NCBI GenBank assembly: GCA_902803625.1
Contig: CADCQV010000017.1
Span: 1 to 9,909 of the forward strand
Direction of reading: 5' to 3'
Origin: an uncultured Lachnospiraceae bacterium
GTDB lineage: Bacteria; Bacillota; Clostridia; Lachnospirales; Lachnospiraceae
DNA: 9,909 bases
Shown: one piece after another, positions 1-5,720 of the stretch
Position numbering within the stretch: the stretch's first letter is position 1
Layout: every line of letters begins with the position of its first letter
Translations under genes and position numbers: made by a program
Notes under the pieces: generated by a model
The model's input: only the letters and a program-made list of their open reading frames with translations
Database searches by the model: none
What the model was told of the DNA's origin: nothing

Positions 1-1023
1 CGGAACACCCGGGGTTCCTATGCTTAAAAATACATTGCAGGCAAGTATCGTTACCATAGTTCCCACCGACAGCTCTATTCCAAGTGCCGAAGCAAAGAAG
101 GTTATCATAAAGGACATCACAATCGAAACGGCGTCCATATTTATGGTTGCGCCCAGCGGAAGCACAAGGGACGCGATCTCCTCAGGCACCTCCAGATTTT
201 CCGTTGCACATTTCATCGAAAGGGGAAGTGTGGCATTTGATGAACAGGTGCTGAAGGCATTGATGGATGCCGGAGCCACGTTCTTAAAGAATGACAGCGG
301 ACTGTATTTTCCGAAAACCTTGACTATACCGCCGTATATTATCACCGCATAAAGGAAATATGTGACATAAAGGGCGATCATCACCTGTGCAAGCTGTATC
401 ACGGTCTCTCTCCCGTTGGTGTGCATCACTGTAGCTATGCAGCAGAATACGCCGATCGGGGTAAAGAGCATCACCTTTCCTACGACAAAAATGGATATCT
501 CATCCACCGCCCGGCAAAGCTCTACAAAGGCTTTGGCCTTCTCCTGAAGTGCAAGACAGGAAAGACCGATGATAACTGCAAAGGCAAGGATCTGAAGCAT
601 ATTTCCCTCGGTGAAGGAAGTAAAGGGATTTCCGGGGATGATATTCTCAATGGTGTCCACAAGACCGGTAAAGGTGGCGGCCTCCACCTCGGTATCCGTC
701 GGAGTGATAACCGCTCCCTGTCCGAGATGAAGTATCCGCGGGAGGATCAGTCCGAGAGCCGAAGCTATTGCTGTGGTCACGGTGAACCATATAAGAGAAT
801 AAAGACCTGTCTTTCCGGTTTTTGCAATGCTTCCCATACCGATTATCCCGATAATGATGCTGCAGAATACCAGCGGATATATCATCATCCTGAGCGCCGA
901 CATATAAATGGTAGCGACTACGGTAAGAGGCATATACAGCCATTCAGGCATTACAAGTCCTACAATTATACCGAGTAAGAGTCCAAGTGCTATCCATAAT
1001 GTGATTTTGTTATTCTTTCTCAT
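1..1023 (-). CDS. Dicarboxylate/amino acid:cation symporter (SLC1/DAACS family), C-terminus cut by window edge
   Basis: This is an inner-membrane secondary transporter that imports an anionic amino acid or C4-dicarboxylate with Na+ or H+. Reading the minus strand from ATG at 1023 gives 341 open residues running off the left edge; family members are usually about 400-430 long, so the last part of HP2 and TM8 is missing. The family signatures are clear: the serine-rich HP1 loop FSTCSSNATLPLSM (about 257-270), the TM7 motif GATINMDA (291-298), and the start of HP2, SIGTPGVP (334-341). The N-terminal half is a series of hydrophobic helices. An AGGG-type ribosome binding site (CAGGGCAGGGAACT) precedes the ATG. 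The gene diverges from the NCS2 permease. An aspartase lies about 3 kb away, so aspartate or glutamate is a sensible substrate guess, but the binding-site region of TM8 that would help decide is outside the window. The family call is firm; the substrate is inference. Confidence 0.92.
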   Translation of the reverse strand, partial: MRKNNKITLWIALGLLLGIIVGLVMPEWLYMPLTVVATIYMSALRMMIYPLVFCSIIIGIIGMGSIAKTGKTGLYSLIWFTVTTAIASALGLILPRILHLGQGAVITPTDTEVEAATFTGLVDTIENIIPGNPFTSFTEGNMLQILAFAVIIGLSCLALQEKAKAFVELCRAVDEISIFVVGKVMLFTPIGVFCCIATVMHTNGRETVIQLAQVMIALYVTYFLYAVIIYGGIVKVFGKYSPLSFFKNVAPASINAFSTCSSNATLPLSMKCATENLEVPEEIASLVLPLGATINMDAVSIVMSFMITFFASALGIELSVGTMVTILACNVFLSIGTPGVP

Positions 1024-1067
1024 AGTTCCCTGCCCTGATCTTAATTTTTCGTATCTGCTAAGGATCA

Positions 1068-1126
1068 TCCGGATCCCGGAGAGATACGGTTATCTATTTT
1101 CATATGTCTTGTCCCAAATGTTGGGA
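1068..1126. promoter_or_regulatory. Two short palindromes in the symporter leader, candidate operators
   Basis: TCCCAA-ATG-TTGGGA (1112-1126) and TCCGG-ATC-CCGGA (1068-1080) are perfect inverted repeats, each with a 3-base centre, about 45 bases apart. Both lie downstream of the candidate symporter promoter, where a bound repressor could block transcription. As RNA the 3-base loops could also form small hairpins. No regulator is encoded nearby, so this is a structural observation only. Confidence 0.3.
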
Positions 1127-1138
1127 TTTTCCTGTCGA

Positions 1139-1168
1139 ATTATCACATAAATAATACGATACGTCCAA
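1139..1168 (-). promoter_or_regulatory. Candidate promoter of the DAACS symporter gene
   Basis: On the minus strand TTGGAC (1168-1163) is followed after 18 bases by GATAAT (1144-1139). The -10 is good, the -35 only partial. It would give a 5' leader of a little over 100 bases before the ATG at 1023. No better pair was seen between the divergent genes for this direction. Confidence 0.35.
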
Positions 1169-1249
1169 TATATGATTTTTATAGCGGGTTATAGTAAACA
1201 GCTATAGCAGGAGCGGTTTCGGAGAGGTTGATGTTTTTATTATTTTTCT

Positions 1250-1278
1250 TTGACAGTTACACAGACATTAGGCATAAT
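1250..1278 (+). promoter_or_regulatory. SigA-type promoter of the NCS2 permease gene
   Basis: TTGACA (1250-1255), a 17-base spacer, then CATAAT (1273-1278): a perfect -35, a five-of-six -10 and ideal spacing. Transcription would start near 1285, leaving a leader of about 28 bases before the start codon. This promoter shows that the longer reading frame beginning with TTG at 1250 is not the real gene start. Confidence 0.8.
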
Positions 1279-1333
1279 GACAGATAGCGGGAGTATTCCT
1301 GGAGGTGAAGAGATGATGAAAATGACATCAGAA
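1250..1333 (+). repeat. Promoter/leader cassette, copy 1 (see 5586-5669)
   Basis: These 84 bases match 5586-5669 at 80 positions. 1267-1333 is identical over 67 consecutive bases. The four differences all fall in the spacer between -35 and -10. The repeat covers the promoter, transcription start, ribosome binding site, twin ATG codons and the first seven codons (MMKMTSE), then similarity stops abruptly inside the coding sequence. A small hairpin (CGGGA-GTAT-TCCTG, 1288-1301) abuts the ribosome binding site in both copies. Confidence 0.95.
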
Positions 1334-2674
1334 TATGAACTTGAAGGTCGTATTCCTCTTGGCAGAGCCATTATCCTCGGAATGCAGCATGTCCTGGCCA
1401 TGTTTGTGGGAAATCTGACCCCTATCCTGGTGATCGGAGCAGCCTGTGCACTGGGTGATGCCGGATTGATGGTACCTGTTATCCAGAACGCTATGCTTGT
1501 AGCGGGTCTGGTTACCCTGGTACAGCTCTGGACCATAGGACCGATCGGTGCGAGGCTTCCCTGTGTAATGGGTACGAGTTCCGGCTTTATCGGTGTATGC
1601 AGCGGGTTAGCCGGGTCAATGGGAGGCGGTGTCGCTGCCTATGGAGCCATTCTCGGAGCCTGTGTCATAGGTGGTTTATTCGAGACGTTTCTCGGTTTTT
1701 TATTTAAGCCGCTAAGGAAGCTCTTTCCTGGAGTGGTAACAGGTACGGTTGTTATGGCGATCGGTCTGTCGCTTATAAGTGTAGGCATCAATTCACTGGG
1801 CGGGGGCAATAATAATAAGGATTTTGGTGATCCGGTAAATCTGCTTGTGGGACTTATCGTTCTTATCGCTATCATAATACTTAAGCATTATACAAAAGGT
1901 ATACTTTCATCTGCATCCATTCTCTTCGGGATCATCATCGGCTATGTTGTCTGCGGTATTCTATCCCTCTTTATCCAGACCACATATGTGGCCGATGGGG
2001 AAACTCTTGTCCACTCCTGGGTCCTGCAATGGGATAAGATCCGTTCCGCGGCCTGGTTCTCTCTTCCAACCATACTGCCTGTTAAGTTTATCTTTGATGT
2101 CCGGGCTATAATCCCCATATTGATCATGTTTATTGTGACCTCCGTTGAGACCATAGGCGATCTTTCGGGGATCGCAGAGGGCGGCTTCGGACGCGAAGCG
2201 ACCGATAAAGAGCTTTCCGGCGGAGTGATCTGTGACGGTCTGGGTTCATCCTTTGCCGCGCTTTTCGGTGTTCTTCCGAATACATCCTTCAGCCAGAATG
2301 TAGGTCTTGTCGGGATGACAAAGATAGTCAATCTTTTTGCGATATCTATGGGGGCAATATTTCTGGTCCTCTGCGGATTCTGTCCCAAGCTTGCGGCCCT
2401 GATCCAGCTTATGCCTCAGCCGGTACTTGGCGGTGCTGCGGTTATGATGTTTGCGACCATCATTCTAAGCGGTATGCAGCTTATCAGTAAGAATGGGATC
2501 GGAAGCCGTGAAATAACCATAGTGGCTGTTTCCCTGGGACTCGGCTATGGTCTCGGTTCCACCGCAAACGTACTTTCTATGTTGCCGCAGTGGGTGGGAT
2601 ACGTTTTCGGAGGCTCCGGTATAGTTCCCGCGGGTCTCTGCGCGATCATCCTGAATATGGCTATAAAGGAGTAG
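1313..2674 (+). CDS. NCS2-family nucleobase permease, xanthine/urate/uracil type
   Basis: This is a multi-pass membrane symporter that imports a purine or pyrimidine base with a cation. From the ATG at 1313 it has 453 residues, normal for the family. GGAGGTG at 1301-1307 fits this start (or the second ATG at 1316). Family hallmarks are the TM1 QH pair (Q25-H26), the TM8 motif ETIGD (E279 to D283), and the nucleobase-ascorbate signature QNVGLVGMTK (328-337). Its overall pattern is closer to xanthine/urate carriers than to short uracil permeases, but exact specificity is inference. The M20 hydrolase starts 36 bases after its stop with no clear terminator between, so the two are probably cotranscribed. 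Its promoter and first seven codons are duplicated in front of the S41 gene. No purine riboswitch is visible in its short leader. Confidence 0.93.
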   Translation: MMKMTSEYELEGRIPLGRAIILGMQHVLAMFVGNLTPILVIGAACALGDAGLMVPVIQNAMLVAGLVTLVQLWTIGPIGARLPCVMGTSSGFIGVCSGLAGSMGGGVAAYGAILGACVIGGLFETFLGFLFKPLRKLFPGVVTGTVVMAIGLSLISVGINSLGGGNNNKDFGDPVNLLVGLIVLIAIIILKHYTKGILSSASILFGIIIGYVVCGILSLFIQTTYVADGETLVHSWVLQWDKIRSAAWFSLPTILPVKFIFDVRAIIPILIMFIVTSVETIGDLSGIAEGGFGREATDKELSGGVICDGLGSSFAALFGVLPNTSFSQNVGLVGMTKIVNLFAISMGAIFLVLCGFCPKLAALIQLMPQPVLGGAAVMMFATIILSGMQLISKNGIGSREITIVAVSLGLGYGLGSTANVLSMLPQWVGYVFGGSGIVPAGLCAIILNMAIKE

Positions 2675-2710
2675 AGGGATGGTATCCTGCATTTCGGACG
2701 GGGGCAGAGA

Positions 2711-3868
2711 ATGTTAAGACTTACTGAAGAAGAATATGAAAAAGCGCTTGATCTTAAACGGGATCTTCATATGCATCCCGAGCTTTCAAACGAAGAATAC
2801 AGGACTACGGAAAAGCTGAAGGAGGTACTTTCGGCCCTTCCCGGAGTCACCATACTTCCGCTAAAAACCGAGACCGGACTCGCAGCCAGACTGCAGGGCA
2901 GAAGGAAGGGGAAGGAGGTAATGCTCCGCGCGGACATTGATGCCCTTCCGCAGACAGAGGAGTACGAATCTCCCTGGAAATCCCGGACTCCCGGTGTAAT
3001 GCATGCCTGCGGACACGACCTGCACGCTTCTTCTCTGGCCGGTGCTGCTATGATACTGTCGAGGCTTTATGAAGCCGGAGAGCTTGAAAATACCGTGGAC
3101 CTGGTTTTTCAGCCGGCGGAGGAAGGAACTTTAGGTGCTAGAAAGCTTATTGATGCCGGGCTTTTTAAGCTGATAAGTCCCGATATATGTTTCGGACTCC
3201 ATAACTGGCCGTCCGTTCAGACCGGACAGATCGTGTGTCACGAGGGCGTACTAATGTCCGCAAAACGGAATTTTGAGATACATATCATCGGAGCCGGAGG
3301 TCATGGCTCCATGCCACAGCTTAATATCGATCCCATTGTATGTGCTGCCGCCATTGTCCAGTCTCTGCAGTCAGTAGGCAGCAGAAATACCGATCCGCTT
3401 GAAGCTGCGGATCTTTCCATCAACCGGATCGAGGGAGGGTCACCGGTGAATCTGGTTGTTGACCGGGTAGAGATGCGTGCCACAATACGGTCTCTTTCGG
3501 AGAAGACACTTGGCAGGATGCAGGAACGGGTAGAGACCATCATTAAGAAAACGGCGGAAGCGTATGAATGCCGTTCTGAGATCCTGTGGCAGGAGATGAT
3601 CCCGGCGGTTTTCAACACTCCGGAAATGACGGAAACCGCAGTTCAAATTGCGGAGAAGACCGGATGCACCGTAACGGATGCACCTCCATCACTTGCCAGC
3701 GAGGATTTCGCCCTTTACAGGCAGTATGTACCGTCCTTCTTTTTCTGGGTCGGCAGTACCGCTGAAGGAGAAAAGGCAGAGGAGCTCCACCGCCCCCGTT
3801 TCCATGCGGATGATGAAGCACTCCGTCACTGTGCGGAGCTTTTTGCAAATGCAGGAAGTATAACGTAA
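2711..3868 (+). CDS. M20D-family metallohydrolase (N-acyl amino acid amidohydrolase type)
   Basis: This is a cytoplasmic zinc-type hydrolase of 385 residues that removes an acyl or aminoacyl group from an amide; relatives include hippurate and N-acetyl-amino acid hydrolases. Residues matching the family's metal site are present: C100 and H102 in HACGHD (98-103), E137 and E138 in PAEEG (135-139), H164 in GLHNWP, and H360 in the C-terminal HRPRFHADDEAL. The lid/dimerisation domain holds GAGGHGSMPQ, where many relatives have PH instead of PQ. GGGGG at 2700-2704 serves as a weak ribosome binding site six bases from the ATG. It lies 36 bases behind the NCS2 permease in the same direction. The pairing suggests import and hydrolysis of a nitrogen compound, but the substrate cannot be told from sequence. 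It could equally act on peptides or indole-amino acid conjugates. Confidence 0.9.
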   Translation: MLRLTEEEYEKALDLKRDLHMHPELSNEEYRTTEKLKEVLSALPGVTILPLKTETGLAARLQGRRKGKEVMLRADIDALPQTEEYESPWKSRTPGVMHACGHDLHASSLAGAAMILSRLYEAGELENTVDLVFQPAEEGTLGARKLIDAGLFKLISPDICFGLHNWPSVQTGQIVCHEGVLMSAKRNFEIHIIGAGGHGSMPQLNIDPIVCAAAIVQSLQSVGSRNTDPLEAADLSINRIEGGSPVNLVVDRVEMRATIRSLSEKTLGRMQERVETIIKKTAEAYECRSEILWQEMIPAVFNTPEMTETAVQIAEKTGCTVTDAPPSLASEDFALYRQYVPSFFFWVGSTAEGEKAEELHRPRFHADDEALRHCAELFANAGSIT

Positions 3869-3883
3869 ATTACCGTAACTGAC

Positions 3884-3903
3884 ACCGGGATGCCGGTTTA
3901 TTT
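3884..3903. terminator. Weak hairpin between convergent M20 and aspA genes
   Basis: ACCGG-GATG-CCGGT (3884-3897) is a perfect 5-bp stem with a 4-base loop in the short gap between two convergent genes. It is followed on the plus strand by TTTATTT, whose first bases overlap the aspA stop codon. The stem is short and the T-run interrupted, so it is at best a modest terminator for the M20 operon. Confidence 0.4.
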
Positions 3904-5343
3904 CCTGAGCATTTTTTCGGGATCCAGAATATCTCTTGCTGTATCGGGATCCAAAAGCTTTTCTTCAATTACCACATCAAGTACCGAACGGCCGGAATAC
4001 AAAGCTTTCTTTGCCGTATCGGCGGCCTTCTGATATCCAACTAAGGGCACAAGAACCGTGATGATACCGATACTGTTCTCCACCAGCTCCCTGCACCTCT
4101 TTTCATTGGCCCCGATACCTGTTACGCAGTTATCCGTAAACGTCTCTACTGCATAACCCAGGGTATCTATGGACTGGAACAGATTATAGAAGATGATCGG
4201 TTCAAAGGCATTCAGCTCCAGCTGTCCCGCCTCGGCAGCAAGAGTAATTGTCATATCGTTTCCTATGACATTAAACGCCACCTGGTTTACAACCTCAGGA
4301 ATTACAGGGTTTACCTTTCCCGGCATTATTGATGATCCGTTTTGTCTCGGAGGAAGGCTTATTTCTCCGAGGCCCGTTCTCGGACCGGAAGACATCAGAC
4401 GAAGGTCATTTGCTATCTTTGAAAGAGAAACCGCGCAGGCCTTGACTATTCCGGATACAGTCACAAAGGGATCCAGATTCTGTGTGGAATCAATGAGATC
4501 ATCCGCATGCTTCAGATCCATTTTTGATACCTTATTTAGTGTGGGAACTATATTTGAAATGAATTCCTCACCGGCATTGATGCCGGTACCTATCGCAGTA
4601 CCACCCATGTTGACTGACCGCATCTCCTCTATTGCGACATCGAGTCTCCCTACATTTCTCAATACTGCATCGCTGTATGCCCTGAACTCCTGTCCAAGGC
4701 TAATGGGCACCGCATCCTGCATCTGGGTGCGTCCCATCTTAACTACTTTTTCAAATTCTTCTGCTTTTTTGGATAATGCCACCTGAAGACACTGCATTTG
4801 TATCCTCAGATTCATTAAGAGACGTATGGTGGTCATTTTTCCTGCAGTGGGGATGACATCATTTGTAGACTGTCCCATATTGACATCATCATTGGGATGA
4901 ATGACGGAATACTCGCCCTTATTTCCGCCTGATATCTCAATTGCCCTGTTTGCTATCACCTCATTGGCATTCATGTTCAAGGAGGTCCCCGCTCCACCCT
5001 GGATCGGGTCAACGATAAAGTTATCAAGAAAACGACCTTCCAGAATCTCATCACAGGCTTTGATGATTGCGTCCGCCTTTTCTTTCGGAAGCCTTCCGGT
5101 TTCATTATTGGTAATGGCTGCTGCCTTTTTGATATAAACTATGCTGCTAACCATTTCGGGATGCATAGTCAGCCCTGTTATAGGGAAGTTTTCCGCCGCT
5201 CTAAGAGACTGGACACCGTAATATGCATCCGAAGGCACTTCCTTATCACCGATGGAATCGTGCTCCACGCGGAATTTTGTGTGGCCCGGATCATTGAGAG
5301 CTCTTTTACTTCCTGATCTCCATCCTATTATACTGATATTCAT
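3898..5343 (-). CDS. aspA: Aspartate ammonia-lyase (aspartase)
   Basis: This cytoplasmic enzyme reversibly converts L-aspartate to fumarate and ammonia. It belongs to the aspartase/fumarase superfamily, active as a tetramer. All conserved blocks are present: GAGTSLNMN (117-125), HPNDDVNMGQSTND (149-162), GRTQMQDAVP (204-213), and the signature loop GSSIMPGKVNP (336-346) that carries the catalytic serine. EAGQLELN and NSIGIIT further on favour aspartase over class II fumarase. The frame from ATG at 5343 gives 481 residues. Its first 23 are an unusual extension before FRVEHDSIGDKEVP, where aspartases normally begin within about 10 residues. The nearest purine-rich site (AAAGGA) is about 16 bases upstream, so the start is uncertain; a GTG at V26 is the only in-frame alternative seen. 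With a DAACS importer nearby, a role in aspartate catabolism and fumarate supply is likely. Confidence 0.93.
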   Translation of the reverse strand: MNISIIGWRSGSKRALNDPGHTKFRVEHDSIGDKEVPSDAYYGVQSLRAAENFPITGLTMHPEMVSSIVYIKKAAAITNNETGRLPKEKADAIIKACDEILEGRFLDNFIVDPIQGGAGTSLNMNANEVIANRAIEISGGNKGEYSVIHPNDDVNMGQSTNDVIPTAGKMTTIRLLMNLRIQMQCLQVALSKKAEEFEKVVKMGRTQMQDAVPISLGQEFRAYSDAVLRNVGRLDVAIEEMRSVNMGGTAIGTGINAGEEFISNIVPTLNKVSKMDLKHADDLIDSTQNLDPFVTVSGIVKACAVSLSKIANDLRLMSSGPRTGLGEISLPPRQNGSSIMPGKVNPVIPEVVNQVAFNVIGNDMTITLAAEAGQLELNAFEPIIFYNLFQSIDTLGYAVETFTDNCVTGIGANEKRCRELVENSIGIITVLVPLVGYQKAADTAKKALYSGRSVLDVVIEEKLLDPDTARDILDPEKMLRK

Positions 5344-5422
5344 ATTCGGCCTATGCTGTTCCTTTCTTCAATCACTTAATACACGCCTTTAATTGCGGCG
5401 CAGACACTTTGCTTCTTTAATC

Positions 5423-5451
5423 ATTATATGCGTGATCACGTGTTTCTTCAA
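5423..5451 (-). promoter_or_regulatory. aspA promoter with a palindrome in its spacer
   Basis: On the minus strand TTGAAG (5451-5446) is followed after 17 bases by a consensus TATAAT (5428-5423). Transcription would start near 5416, about 73 bases before the ATG. The spacer contains the perfect 10-bp palindrome CGTGATCACG (5431-5440), well placed for a repressor or activator. Confidence 0.65.
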
Positions 5452-5470
5452 ATTATATTTCTAACCGCAT

Positions 5471-5530
5471 TCAGGCTTCAGGAATCGCTTTTTGAAACTC
5501 CTCGGTGGTCATAGCGTTAATATCTTTCAT
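5471..5530 (-). CDS. Possible 19-residue small ORF upstream of aspA
   Basis: An ATG at 5530 on the minus strand opens a 19-residue frame, MKDINAMTTEEFQKAIPEA, ending at 5471. GTGAGG sits five bases before the ATG, a plausible ribosome binding site. The same frame is open further upstream, but only through the antisense of the duplicated promoter, which I do not read as coding. It ends upstream of the aspA -35, so it would need its own promoter; only a poor one (TTGGAT) is visible. No relatives recognised; it may be chance. Confidence 0.2.
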   Translation of the reverse strand: MKDINAMTTEEFQKAIPEA

Positions 5531-5585
5531 ATTATCCTCACTTTTTTTACAGAGTACTTGTGTGTAATCATCCAAATTACATTTT

Positions 5586-5614
5586 TTGACAGTTTCATAG
5601 GTATTAGGCATAAT
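5586..5614 (+). promoter_or_regulatory. SigA-type promoter of the S41 lipoprotein gene
   Basis: TTGACA (5586-5591), a 17-base spacer and CATAAT (5609-5614) reproduce the permease promoter exactly in both hexamers and spacing. The transcript would begin near 5621 and carry the short leader ORF before the lipoprotein gene. Confidence 0.8.
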
Positions 5615-5669
5615 GACAGATAGCGGGAGTATTCCTGGAGGTGAAGAGATGATGAAAATGACATCAGAA
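5586..5669 (+). repeat. Promoter/leader cassette, copy 2 (see 1250-1333)
   Basis: Same-direction second copy of the 84-bp cassette, about 4.3 kb from the first; 5603-5669 is identical to 1267-1333. The downstream gene is unrelated to the permease, so the shared sequence is not a result of gene family similarity. Upstream of the -35 the two copies share only a T-rich run. Confidence 0.95.
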
Positions 5670-5714
5670 ATAACCGACTTTACTGACTCTTTAACAGATA
5701 ATAAGGAGGTTTGA
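5649..5714 (+). CDS. 21-residue leader ORF before the S41 lipoprotein gene
   Basis: The cassette's ribosome binding site GGAGGTG and twin ATG (5649, 5652) are kept in copy 2. They open a 21-residue frame whose first seven residues (MMKMTSE) equal the permease N-terminus. It then continues ITDFTDSLTDNKEV and stops at TGA 5712-5714, six bases before the lipoprotein ATG. The lipoprotein's own ribosome binding site, AAGGAGG (5703-5709), lies inside this ORF. Translating ribosomes would therefore cross that site and end next to the downstream start, a layout typical of translational coupling. Whether the peptide itself matters is unknown. It may be only a by-product of joining the cassette to the gene. 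Confidence 0.5.
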   Translation: MMKMTSEITDFTDSLTDNKEV

Positions 5715-5720
5715 ACTGCT

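Noticed and set aside
421..978. 185-residue plus-strand ORF and other plus-strand frames in 1-1150
   Set aside because: They are antisense to the clearly recognisable DAACS symporter and have no family features.
1250..1312. Upstream TTG start for the NCS2 permease, adding 21 residues
   Set aside because: The TTG is part of a TTGACA-N17-CATAAT promoter, and a strong GGAGGTG ribosome binding site directs initiation to ATG 1313.
1024..1312. Purine riboswitch before the nucleobase permease
   Set aside because: The likely transcript leader is only about 28 bases and shows none of the conserved purine riboswitch loops.
3898..5343. Class II fumarase instead of aspartase
   Set aside because: Superfamily motifs fit both, but EAGQLELN, the PEVVNQV segment and NSIGIIT follow the aspartase pattern.
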